A model generated the notes under the pieces. It was not told the origin of the DNA. It was given only the letters and a program-made list of their open reading frames with translations, and made no database searches. This document shows positions 44,922 to 54,533 of a stretch of DNA of 64,000 nt, one piece after another. This DNA comes from Lolium rigidum (Eukaryota > Streptophyta > Magnoliopsida > Poales > Poaceae). Both the position numbers and the translations under genes were made by a program. Within the stretch, counting starts at the first letter, position 1. Each line of letters starts with the position of its first letter. The DNA lies in NCBI RefSeq assembly GCF_022539505.1, contig NC_061510.1:402176249-402240248 (forward strand), read 5' to 3'.

Positions 44922-46046
44922 GAGCATCTCCAGTCGCGTTCCCCAAACCGTCCCCCAAAGGGATTTGGGGCGCGCCGGACAAAAAAACGTTCCCAGCCGC
45001 GCGCCCCAAAGCCCTTTTTTTTCCGGCGCGCCCCGATACGGTGTCCGGCGTCCCGAGCCCGTCCCCGTCCCACGGGGGACGCACCGGGCACGCCGGACAC
45101 AACGAAATGAGAGGCGAGGAGGCGCGGGGCCGACCCGTCGGCGGCTCGGACGCTCAACCGCCACATACGTAGCGACGGTGCGGTTGACAGGAAGCGGAAC
45201 CGTCGCATTGGCAAGCGCGTCGACGACGCGCCAACCCCGCCGGAATGGAGCGCCGACTCCTCGGAAGAGCAACCGCTGCTCTCTTCGACTTCTGCGCCGC
45301 CGTTCATCCGCGCTCAATAAGACCCGTACGTACGCCGTCATTCATCCAAGCTTCCATCCGACACCTCCGGCGACGATGAGCTACATCTCCCGGCTCCGTC
45401 CGACACCTCCGGCGAGGAAAGCCTCGCTGGCCGGCGCCATTGGTGGGACAAAGCCGGGACGCCGAGCAGCGGCGACGATTCCCCGCCGCCGGTTGACGGC
45501 GAGGAGGAATGGGCCGGGCCGGGAGGAGGAGGAAGAAGAGAGCGAGGCCGCGGCGGCGGCGGTGGCCCGTGCGAAGGCGAAGGCGGCCAAGGCGAAGGCT
45601 TCCAAGGCGAAGGCCGCCAAGGAGAAGGCCGCCAAGGCCAAGGCCGCCAAGGCCAAGGCCAAGGCCAAGGCCAAGGCGCAGCCGACGAGCACCGGCGACG
45701 ACGACGCGTCGAGCGCCGACACCGCCTCTTCGGAAGAGGTGACGAGCAGGAAGCGCCACCGCGATGACGACGACGAGGCGGGGCCATCGGCGAAGAAGAA
45801 GAAGTAGATAGTTTATATGTATTTAATTATATTTTTTCGAAGTTTTATATATAATTTGTTTATGTTCAACCGATTTGAATATTATTAAATAGTTTCTTTC
45901 TAGCCAAAAAAAATACTTTTAATGTTTGGGGGCGGCGTTTGGGGGACGCGGGCCGGGGAGCGACGTCCCCCAAACGCGGCACGAACGAAACACGTCCCCC
46001 AAACGCTCGATCCGGCGCGGTTTGGGGGACGCGACTGGAGATGCTC
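44922..46046. mobile_element. Harbinger-like element with captured Lys/Ala-rich coding sequence (1125 bp)
   Basis: The ends are GAGCATCTCCAGTCGCGTTCC and reverse-complement GAGCATCTCCAGTCGCGTCCC. TAA duplications lie at 44919-44921 and 46047-46049. The first and last 150 bp or so match the element at 40963-42485, including GTTTGGGGGCGGCGTTTGGG near the right end, but the interior is unrelated. No transposase is present. Confidence 0.85.
45357..45807 (+). CDS. Lys/Ala-rich, histone H1-tail-like protein carried by the Harbinger-like element
   Basis: A frame ending at 45807 contains about 18 AK/AKA repeats (45575-45680), an acidic-serine patch and a KRHRDDDDEAGPSAKKKK C-terminus that looks like a nuclear-localisation tail. 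The repeat resembles an H1-like linker tail that would bind nucleic acid through charge. Upstream the real frame is uncertain: 45357-45500 reads better in another frame, with two SDTSG(D/E)(D/E) repeats and WWDK, so a frameshift near the junction is likely. The open frame extends upstream to 44743, beyond the element's left end, but that part is low-complexity and probably not translated. A function for the host or the element is unknown. Confidence 0.4.
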
Positions 46047-46049
46047 TAA

Positions 46050-46826
46050 GGCCTCGTTCGGTTTATGGGGAGCCTATCCCAACGTGGAACAACCCACGGG
46101 AGGATTTGGGTGATCCCCCTCGTGTCACCCTAATCCCCACAAACCATCTCCCGCTATTCCCTTCTAATCCCTGATGCTAAATGTCATTCGGTTATTCCCG
46201 CCCAAGCAACAACACACGCAGCAGTCCAAAGTCCAGACAGCTGCAAGCGGCATGAGCTAGGTAGGGTGCCCATCAGACAATAAAAAGTACTCCATAGCAG
46301 CTTTGAATCAATTTTCAGTGGCATTCAATTTTCATAACAGGCTACAGTAACATAAACAAAGCATCAACCAGGATAAAAACATCAACTTTGAATCAACATA
46401 ATACTCCCAATGTCCCGGGAAACATGTCGGAAGCTTAGTACAATTTTTTGCAAAAAAGAAAAACTCTCGAAACGTCCAAATGCTTCAAATTGGTGTTCCA
46501 ATCCGAATCTCAAAGAATCTTCTATCTCCGTCATCCTTGACGTCCGTCGTTATCGTCGATTGATCAGCAAGCACGATGAGGGCGAAGCCAGAAAACACGG
46601 GATCACCCGGCCCCGTCGTGATCTATCTCGTCCCTGCTATCTACTCCGGGCGGCCTCGCCGCTGGCCTGGTCGCGACACCTTGCCCGAGCTCTCCGTCAT
46701 CGTCGACCTCCTCCCTGCATCATGGCGCCATTGGTCCTCCGTTGCTCCACGGACGTGCCTCGCCGCAATCTCGCCATCGTCCGCCAAGGATACAATTCGT
46801 TAGAAAAAAAAAGCAAATCATGTGTC
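46050..46826. other. Inserted DNA of unknown class
   Basis: It begins GGCCTCGTTCGGTTTATGGGG, which resembles a DNA-transposon end of the GGCCTCGTTCGGTT type, but no partner end was found. No domain is seen in the short frames at 46410-46800. Confidence 0.3.
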
Positions 46827-46960
46827 GGTAGAGAATACCTAGGGGCGCGAGACAACTCTCTCTAAGGAACTCGGCAAAATAGCCCCGTAACTTCGGGAGA
46901 AGGGGTGCCCCCTCACAAAAGGGGGTCGCAGTGACCAGGCCCGGGCGACTGTTTACCAAA
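46827..46960 (+). rRNA. Fragment of plastid 23S rRNA gene in nuclear DNA (NUPT)
   Basis: About 134 bp match my memory of grass chloroplast rrn23, including AAGGAACTCGGCAAAATAGC, CCGTAACTTCGGGAGAAGGG and CCCGGGCGACTGTTTACC. It stops abruptly at 46960 where plastid sequence would continue into AACACAGG. It is an insertion, not a working rRNA gene. Near-identity suggests a recent transfer. Confidence 0.85.
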
Positions 46961-47461
46961 GCCTTCTCAAGTCAAGTGCAGAAGCGAAATCCGTTGAGCA
47001 AGAAGCCAGTGATCCCACAACATCAAAGTGATACATATGACATATTTAAAATTAGGCTTAGTTTGTAGCTGTGAATATAGTAATGCACTTATTTATTGAG
47101 AAATATGTTCTTTCAAGTAGAGCATACTCGGTAGAAAGGAGGTGGCGGAGCTGGGAAGAGGATTAGACTTTATCGATTACTTGGACTTAGAGACCAATTA
47201 TAGAAAGAAGACAGTAGCTGAGTGAGTTTTATGGATCTAGTTTATGAGCAGCTTAACTAGAAAAGCAAGCAGAAGGAATAGAAGAATGAAATGCAGAAAT
47301 AGGGGAAGGGCGGGTAGCATTTGAAAATGCCAGTTTGAGTGAGACAGAATATCAAGATATTTTTCCGTGGTAAAGATAAGCAGTCAATAGAAAGCAATAT
47401 TAAAAGATACTCAACTTAATTCATGGAGTCATGTTAAGGATACTCAACAACAACTTTTATT
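46961..47461. other. Sequence with no recognised feature
   Basis: AT-rich and without repeats or domain-bearing frames that I can see. It ends with the target-site copy AACAACTTTTATT (47449-47461) of the adjacent retroposon. Confidence 0.3.
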
Positions 47462-48140
47462 TATTGATTGAATTAGCATAGGATTCGAACTGGTACGGAA
47501 ACAGCAAGACACCAAGGCGATCAGAGGCGGCTCTAAAACCCATCTAGGCTTTCGTCACTCTCGTCGGCGATGCTGCCGGTCGCTCCGCCTCCGGTGGCTT
47601 TGGGGCCTTGGAGGTGTGGCGGACTGCGGCCTCTCGCCGGCGGGAAGGTTTCAGTTCTACATTTAGTTTGTTTTCGGTGTCTTCTTCGGGATGGTGAGGC
47701 GGCGGCTACTTCCTGAAGTCAAAATAAGGTCCTCCCCACCCTATCCTCGCTCCGGTGGTGCATCTAGCGCCGGCGGAGGGCGCGTGGAGTTGTGTGTCAG
47801 GCGGATCTCCCGTGATCCGGTCGTTTTTCGTGTTCGATTGTGTGGGTTTCAGGTCAGTCTCTTCCGATCTACGAGTATCATCACTGGCGATGGTTTCTGG
47901 TCCTTTGGGGTCTTAGCACGACGACTTCTCGTCTGTCTACTACAACAAGCTCTACTACGACAAGTTTTGCCTAGCTCCGGTGATGGAGGGGTGAGGACGG
48001 CGGGCGCGCCTTCGGCTCGTGCTAGTGTCTGTAGTCGTCGCTAGGTGGTCCAATGATCTATTTGTAATTTTTATTGCTTTTAGATATCTTTGTACTACTG
48101 TTGATGATTATTAATAGATCGGTGGGATTTTCGCAAAAAA
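47462..48140 (+). mobile_element. Retroposon, probably a 5'-truncated LINE, with target duplication
   Basis: It ends in TTAATAGATCGGTGGGATTT and an A-run (48134-48142), like LINE 3' ends. AACAACTTTTATT occurs immediately before (47449-47461) and after (48141-48153), a 13-bp target duplication. The interior is GC-rich with CTCCGGTGG motifs; the 117-codon frame at 47691-48044 has no domain I know. Confidence 0.6.
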
Positions 48141-48153
48141 AACAACTTTTATT

Positions 48154-48890
48154 CACAAGAAAATGGACAGACAGGTGAAATTGCAGTAAACTATGCACAA
48201 ATGATAGCAAGCTGAACATCTTTTATTCACAAGATTGTGGTTAAACACATGCCCATCTTCACCCAGGCCCATCTTCTAGAGCTTATTCATGTAGAACTCT
48301 AGCTCGTCTCGATCCATCATATACCTATAATTTGCAGCGGCAAATGTAAGCACAAGTCTTAGAAAAAATGGTATCCATGTTGGGCACGAGACTACAAAGT
48401 GTGAGCATAAATAATGGAAGTGGCATCTTAAATCAGAGTAGCATCTCTCTATTTTCAGCAGAAGGTAAAAAAACGGAAAAGCCTTGTTGGTACAGATACT
48501 CAAGACAAATCAGCAAAAGGTATTACACATCAAACAAGTTGTAACCAATCTCTCTATTTTCTACTGTAAAATCACTGATTTCAGAAAAACAACCAATTTG
48601 ATCACACATCTGTCTCTGTAGTCCTCTATCTATTCATTTCTCCGGTTCCAGACTCTCCAGCACATACACATAAATAAATCCTATGCAAGCACCCTGCCTC
48701 TCCAAGCACATACACATAACTAAATCAGGCACTAAGTCAACTACTAAATCAGGTATCAGCAACCAAATCTTAAAAGGAGAAGTATCAAGACTCACCTTCA
48801 GCTAGTGATCAAGTGACTTGAAGTTGCAAGGAATATAGTCAGCCCAGAATTGAATAGGTAAGGACAACTTTTGACTTTTGACCCTAAGGA
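48154..48890 (-). other. Unassigned segment with a possible captured terminal exon
   Basis: On the minus strand, after an intron-like end (AAATTATAG at about 48329), a short frame reads YMMDRDELEFYMNKL and stops at about 48278-48280. The acidic-amphipathic look and the splice-like border suggest the last exon of a captured gene. The parent gene is unknown. The remainder shows no feature. Confidence 0.25.
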
Positions 48891-48891
48891 T

Positions 48892-49450
48892 TCCTCTCAC
48901 TCACAAAGTAAGAGCATCTCTAGCACAGCCCCTATTTTTCGGAACCGAAAAAAATGAGTTCAGTCTCCCGAAAAATAAATTGCGAGGGGATTTAGCCACG
49001 GCGCAGAACAGAAACCGAAAACGTGAACCGAACTCGCTGAAATCAAACATCGCGGGAAATCGAAACTCGCGATTGCACTCGATTTCATCCGATCAAGCTG
49101 AATTCGTTCATAATTTACAATAATAGGGGCAAAATAGATGCATATTCGACCTACATTACATACAAGGGACCTAATTAGACTGGATTTTTAGTCCCCGGAG
49201 TGACTATACTGGCACCGGGGCGCTTAATGTCGCCGGCGGAGGGTTTAGGGTTGCCGGCTCTTCCTAGGCGACGACGAGCGCCGCCACCTCGATGGCCGCC
49301 GCCTCGGAGGTGCTCCCGCATGCTAGAGGCGGCCCGTCGGCGTCGGCGTCGTCGTCGCCGCGCGGGGGCAGCGCCGGTAGCGGCGGGCTGCACGCGCCGG
49401 CAGCGGCGGGCGCCTCCGCTTCTCCTTCCGCAGCCTCCTCCGCGCGCGCT
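48892..49450. mobile_element. Truncated Harbinger-like element (left end only)
   Basis: It starts GAGCATCTCTAGCACAGCC, a third variant of the GAGCATCT end. A GC-rich, Ala/Arg/Pro-rich part (49200-49450) may be captured coding sequence. No right end was found before array sequence resumes at about 49455. Confidence 0.4.
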
Positions 49451-50444
49451 TGAAGGGAAGTAGTGCCTGAAACCTACATTGGTGCGCTATAGTGCTTGTA
49501 AGTGATTTGGGAATTCCTAATGTATCCCAAGCCCATACGATCCAATTTTTGTAGAAGCAAAAAACTTCCTAAGTACTAACACTACTCAGTACTAATTCGT
49601 AAAAAGAAAAACTACTCTCCAATATTTTTTTGTTTCTATATTTTAGGAGGACTTCTGTCAAACAGAGAACATCTTAATTTGACAATGCACGTATTTGTTG
49701 TGCTCGTATATAAGTGTACATCACCCCTGGGATATATATCCATCTCCCCGAGAATTATGATCATGCACTTGTATGGTTGTCATCTGCAACAACCTTATCA
49801 AATGGTCAGCATGACAATCTTTACTCACGTCACATGCTGTCATGTTACATCTAGTGACAAATAGTAAAGCTGAGACAAGTAGTACCCAGTTTCACAATTT
49901 ATACAAATCAACATTTTGGAGAAGAATAACAGTTGAGCTCACGGCAACTGAAAGAAGGGTTATCAGAGTTCGGGAGAACACGCATCGTCAGTTTTTGCAT
50001 GGACACATAAAGTTTTATCCCAAAGAATAAATATACCACTGTTTACACAATGAGATAGACTAATCGGTCGACCACACCAAATCTTTTTTTCCTGGAATTA
50101 TCATTAGGTGAGAAGCCCATGCCACTTGTTCTACCTAATACATCATGACAAAAACTCTCCTCTTCTCAAAATAAGTATATACTCCTTCAACTGATGATAA
50201 GAGCTACAGAAATACATCACAGACCAGTAGCATTACAATCAAAATGGAATAAACGCTGATCTTCATTCATCCAGATCAGATCGTGTACATCGTAGATCGC
50301 ATGCAGGCTGTGGATCGACTGGATGATGCTTGCTCTACTAAGCCACATACAACCGATACTGCATCCTCAACTGATTCGTGTTCCATGTATGTGCCAGATT
50401 GTTGGTTTTGTGTGCCACTTTGTCTGAATGGTGTAGTAGTACTA

Positions 50445-52017
50445 AACATAAGGCTCGAGCAGAGCCCGGCTTTAAATTAATAAAGCCCCAACGGCAGCAT
50501 TCATACATCATCCAAACACGAACCAGACACAACACGACAAGATGGAGGGATGCTCCACACAACCACCAACACAGGTTACAGGACCTGGACCGCACAAGAT
50601 ACAAGGTAAGCGACCAAGATCACCAGATGGATAGGCGACGCCCCAACGTCACAGCCTGCCACCTAGAAACACCAGACGCCACCAGACACCACTTGGCCCC
50701 AGAGGGGAGCACAAGGAACTAAACACTATCTCTGATAGAAGCATGAAGAGCTCGGATCCTGCCAATCACCAGCTCCACCGCATGCCGGTCTCCTCTCCTA
50801 GCCAGAAGCTTCCACGCCTGCAGGTAAACAGTCATTTTGTACAAGCCGTTAGCCGGGTCAGTAGGGAAACTACCCTCAATGGTGAATTTGTTTCTAACGT
50901 TCCAAAGAGACCAAAGCAGGGCAGCACATGCCAACCAAAGAACTCTCCGAGTCTGGCCGACATGGACGCGCATGTACCGAAAAATGTCGGCAAAGCACGA
51001 GGGGTTCCAAGAGCAACCAAGGAGGTCCCTAACCGCACTCCACATGAAGCGCGCCAGAGGACATCTAAAGAAGATGTGGTTGTTATCCTCCACCTCCAAG
51101 CAAAGGGCGCAGGTACCATTGGATGGACCCCTACGTTTCCGGATATTGTCGTTGGAGGGGAGTCGATGTCTCGATAATTGCCAAAGAAAGATGCGGACTT
51201 TGAGCGGCACCTTAATCTCCCACACTATCCCATAGTGTTTGTGGGGAATGCCTTGGCATAGGCTCTTATACAACGAACGCACGGAGAACTTCCCATTTGG
51301 CTCCAAGGACCACGAAATCCGATCCTGGGGTTCCGACAGGTGAATGGTATCCACCAGCCGGGCGACGTTGGCCAGCTCCACACGCTCCCCCAAGCCCAGC
51401 TCACGGCGGAACGTGAGCCTGCACTGGTTTCCCAGGAAGAGCGTGGCCACCGAGGCAAGGGGTTCCGACGCAATGGCAAAGAGACCCGGGAACTGGTCCT
51501 TGAGGGGGCCCTTCTCATGCCACCAGTCCACCCAGAATCTAGTGGCGCGTCCATTGCGGATAGCATGCCGGGCCCCCATGCCGAAGACGTGCTTGATCTT
51601 TTGGATAGCATTCCAAAATTGAGATCCAGGCCGATGATTATCTACAAGGAGGTCCCTCTCCCCTAGATACTTAGCCCTAAGGATCTCCGCCCAGAGGCCT
51701 TGCTCCCCAGCGTACAGCCTCCAAATCCATTTGGCCAAGAGGCAAATGTTCATAATTCTCGTGTCCACAATACCTAGCCCCCCCAGGCATTTAGGCTTGC
51801 ACAACGCCGACCATCTGACCCAATGGTATTTGCGTTTAGCCCCATTCGCTTCCCAGTAGAAACGGGACCTGGCCTTGTCAAACAGGCCGTGGACTCCCTC
51901 CCCCAAGAGGCAGACCGCCATAGCGTGCAGAGGCAAGCTAGATAAGCAGGCGTTAATAAGCGTCAGCCTCGCCGCTGAGGACATCAGCTTTCCCATCCAG
52001 GGACTTAGGCCTTTTGG
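50445..52017 (-). mobile_element. 5'-truncated LINE, minus strand (1.57 kb)
   Basis: It interrupts array block D. The minus-strand 3' end has GGGGCTTTATTAATTTAAAGC followed by a short tail; no poly(A) or clear target duplication is seen. Only the last third of the RT protein is present, so it was truncated on insertion. Confidence 0.8.
50719..51996 (-). CDS. LINE reverse transcriptase, C-terminal part (425 aa)
   Basis: This uninterrupted frame begins within the thumb region downstream of the polymerase core (SSAARLTLINACLSSLP-like) and continues through the conserved RSRFYWEANG and PKCLGGLGI motifs. A zf-RVT zinc-binding region lies at about residues 245-335, with GKFSVRSLYKSL, VPLKVRIFLWQ and a C-x2-C...H...C cluster (CALCLEVEDNNHIFFRC). 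The YADD catalytic motif is missing because of 5' truncation, so the protein has no polymerase activity. The ATG is internal to the original ORF. Absence of stops over 1.3 kb suggests a fairly recent insertion. Confidence 0.85.
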   Translation of the reverse strand: MGKLMSSAARLTLINACLSSLPLHAMAVCLLGEGVHGLFDKARSRFYWEANGAKRKYHWVRWSALCKPKCLGGLGIVDTRIMNICLLAKWIWRLYAGEQGLWAEILRAKYLGERDLLVDNHRPGSQFWNAIQKIKHVFGMGARHAIRNGRATRFWVDWWHEKGPLKDQFPGLFAIASEPLASVATLFLGNQCRLTFRRELGLGERVELANVARLVDTIHLSEPQDRISWSLEPNGKFSVRSLYKSLCQGIPHKHYGIVWEIKVPLKVRIFLWQLSRHRLPSNDNIRKRRGPSNGTCALCLEVEDNNHIFFRCPLARFMWSAVRDLLGCSWNPSCFADIFRYMRVHVGQTRRVLWLACAALLWSLWNVRNKFTIEGSFPTDPANGLYKMTVYLQAWKLLARRGDRHAVELVIGRIRALHASIRDSV

Positions 52018-53542
52018 CCTATGAACTACGATTGAACTTATGCTTGTTTAATATGGAAAACTGCAGTTTAAGTAGCCCTGCTGTGTTGATGTTGTTAACA
52101 TGTGGATAAATATCTCATGGATACATGCAGAGACATCAGACATGAGATGTTTCAGTACAAACTACTGGTGAAGCTGTTTCGTTGTTGCTGACTGCAGCCC
52201 AAAATCTTCAAAATATCTTTTGTACCTGTGTGTCTCTTCTGCAATCCATCTGTTACTTGTCCAGCTCAGTTTCTTGCTGTACTTCGTATGGTGGATTAAT
52301 CGACTCTGTGTTCCGGATGGTCTGGTCCAATTAGGTGATCGACCTGCCTGTAGTTGTAGATAAACCCCTTGAGTCGACGGGTCTGATACTCTGATCTAGG
52401 ATCATCGTTGTCATGGGATTGAGATAACAAGAGGCAGGAAGAGAGCTCTTGAAGAGTGGCAGGCACTGGGCGCATATCAGTCGAGTAGGACTGCATCTTA
52501 AACTTCACACACGCAGCTGTTAATAGGTGCAATACTTGCTCGATCAGTGCTATGCTCGCGGAGGCGTGAAATGTATCGAGGGGAAACACAAGATGGTAAA
52601 GGCAAACTAGTGCTTCACAGCTACATTGGTGCCTTATAATGCTTCTTCAAAGCGATTTCAGGATTCCTGATGCATTCCAAGCCCATACGTTCTAAATTTT
52701 GTAGAAGCAAAAGTACTAGCACGGTTATTTAACATCGCTCACCAAGTTTTTTTTCTTCATATATATTTTAGGAGAACTTTTGTCAACTGGAGCACATCTA
52801 AATTGAGCAGTGCACGTATTGGCTGAGCTCATATAGAAGTGTACATCTCTCACGCAGGATTCAGCTCCCATAGAATTATTATCATGTACTTGTATATATG
52901 GTTGTTATCTGCAACAACCTTATCAAGTGGCCAGCATGACTATCTTCGCTGATGTCACTTGCGTCATGTTACATCTAGCTACAAGTAGTACAAGTGAGTG
53001 CAAGTAGCACTCGGTTTCACAATTTAAGCAGATCGATCATTTTGGAGAAGAGTAACAGTTGAACTCACGGCAACTGAATAAACGGAAATCAGAGTTTGTG
53101 AGAGTGGACAAAGCATTGTCAGTTTCTTTCAAGGACACAGACAGTTCTATCCCAAAGAACAATTATGCAACTGTTTACATAATGAGATGGACTAATCGGT
53201 CCACCACACCAAATCTTTTTTCTTGAATAATCATTAGGTGAGAAGCTCAAGCCACTTGTTCTACCTAATACAACATGACAAGAACTCCTCTCGTCTCAAA
53301 ATAAGTTTATACTCCATCTGATGGAGCCACGTAACTACATCACAGACCAGCAGCATTACAATTAAAATGGAAGAAACACCGCTATTCATTCATCCAGAGC
53401 AGGTCGTGTACACTGTAAATCGCAGGCGGCATGTTGACTGGATGATGCTTGCTCTACTAAACACACATACAACTGATACTAGGAGCCTGCACTGCATCCT
53501 CAACTGATTCTTGATCCATGTGCAAAAGTGGTATAAACCTAA

Positions 53543-53667
53543 CTATCTCCTTATCACAGGGCCTTTGTACAGACCTCTAGCAGCAACAAATCCCTCTGTA
53601 GGCTGATGGTCCTCCAATTCCTCCAACCAGACTACCTCGGAGCTATCTATTTCACTAAACAAAACAA
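53543..53667 (-). pseudogene. Plant cysteine oxidase terminal exon, copy 1
   Basis: Minus strand. The acceptor ATTATTTCAG precedes a 125-nt exon in phase with the family's C-terminus, WLEELEDHQPTEGF then ARGLYKGPVIRR and a stop. Plant cysteine oxidases oxidise N-terminal Cys of target proteins and so act as oxygen sensors in the N-degron pathway. Compared with the copy at 63788-63912 it has L-F in place of L-P near the start of the exon and A for V in the VVARG motif. The preceding exon (60036-60243) is separated by a LINE inserted in the intron. No N-terminal exons are found, so it is a gene fragment. Confidence 0.75.
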
Positions 53668-53854
53668 CTGAAATAATTGAAGGAAATGTTAACACAGCTC
53701 AGAACTGGCATACTAGATTATATATTTTTTTTTTTTTGATAAAGGATGCTTTATTACTTATGAGAAAGCAATTACATCCAGCCTCTGCATAACCAGGATG
53801 CACACAGCCGTTTCTTTGAGGTCTCGAGTTCAAAAAAGATGCCAAAATAAAAAT

Positions 53855-54533
53855 CTAGGCGAAATACATATCGGAACGATGAATCATATAACGCCTAAGG
53901 TGTGGGTGGGGCTTCAATCCGTAGACTATGCTGCCACCCATGTAGGGAAAAGTATCCCTCGCCGTAGCCTCCAATCGTGTACAGACCTCCGTAAATAGGT
54001 CTTGGTTCCCCATGCGCTGAAGAGGTAACCATGAACGAAGAATCCCTGTACATCTGTAGATGACCTGCAACAAGGAGAAATTTTTGTCATTAAAAATCTT
54101 GTCATTTCTACTCAGCCAAAGCGCCCAGATAACTGCTAGCGCCCCCACCCTAAGATGCAACTTGAACCTTGCATCTATTCCATGAAGCCAATTACCAAAG
54201 ACATTGGCTACACTAGTGGGAGGATACAAGGTAGACGAACTGGCATCGGAAGAAGAGGTGTTTAATAGTTTCATCATGATGACAAAAAACACATCTAGTA
54301 TTTCCGTGCCAATTCCGCTTAACAAGATTGTCTTTGGTGAGGATGACTCCTCGACGAAGATACCATCCAAATATTTTTATTTTTAATGGTATCTTCATCT
54401 TCCAAATTTTCTTATTGTTATCAACCGGTAAATCAGAATGAAGTATGGCGCTATATAAAGATTTTACCGAGAAAGAGCCATCTACATGTAAATTCCACCT
54501 AAATTCATACGGTTCGAGGCGACAGGTTAACAT
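53855..54533 (-). pseudogene. LINE ORF2, zf-RVT zinc-binding tail, frameshifted
   Basis: Frames 54533-54213 and 54370-53855 together read as the RT zinc-binding region: DGSFSVKSLYSAI, IPLKIKIFGWYLRRGV and RCVFCHHDETIKHLFFRC (Cys/His cluster), then a tail with VIWALWLSRNDKIFNDK. A frame change in the overlap near 54250-54290 and the stop at 54505 separate it from RT. Confidence 0.75.

Larger units (their letters stand above)
44011..50372 (+). repeat. F-box/PCO spacer array, unit 3 (expanded by a 4.9 kb insertion zone)
   Basis: D starts at 44011, carries the Au SINE, resumes at 44377 and is lost at about 44570 (ACTACTGGTTAAGC). Array sequence resumes at about 49455 (ACATTGGTGCGCTATAG), then B (49625-49855) and C (49856-50372). 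Everything between 44570 and 49455 is inserted or foreign DNA, and the intervening D-A part has been lost. Confidence 0.7.
50373..53540 (+). repeat. F-box/PCO spacer array, unit 4
   Basis: D (50373-50444, interrupted by a minus-strand LINE, resuming 52018-52560), a short A/B start (52560-52770), B (52775-52985) and C (52990-53540), which runs directly into the PCO terminal exon. Block D in this unit retains TGTTGTTAACATGTGGATAA and TGGTGGATTAATCGACTC. Confidence 0.75.

Noticed and set aside
44743..45384. N-terminal extension of the Lys/Ala-rich protein
   Set aside because: This part of the open frame crosses the transposon's terminus and is low-complexity, so it is unlikely to be coding.
45304..45759. 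Minus-strand Leu/Gly/Arg-rich proteins
   Set aside because: These are antisense readings of the AK-repeat on the plus strand.
46827..46960. Functional rRNA gene
   Set aside because: Only about 134 bp of plastid 23S with abrupt ends; it cannot yield a ribosomal RNA.
50719..51996. Host reverse-transcriptase-like gene
   Set aside because: Although open for 425 codons, it lacks the catalytic core, starts inside the protein, and sits in a LINE that interrupts an array block.
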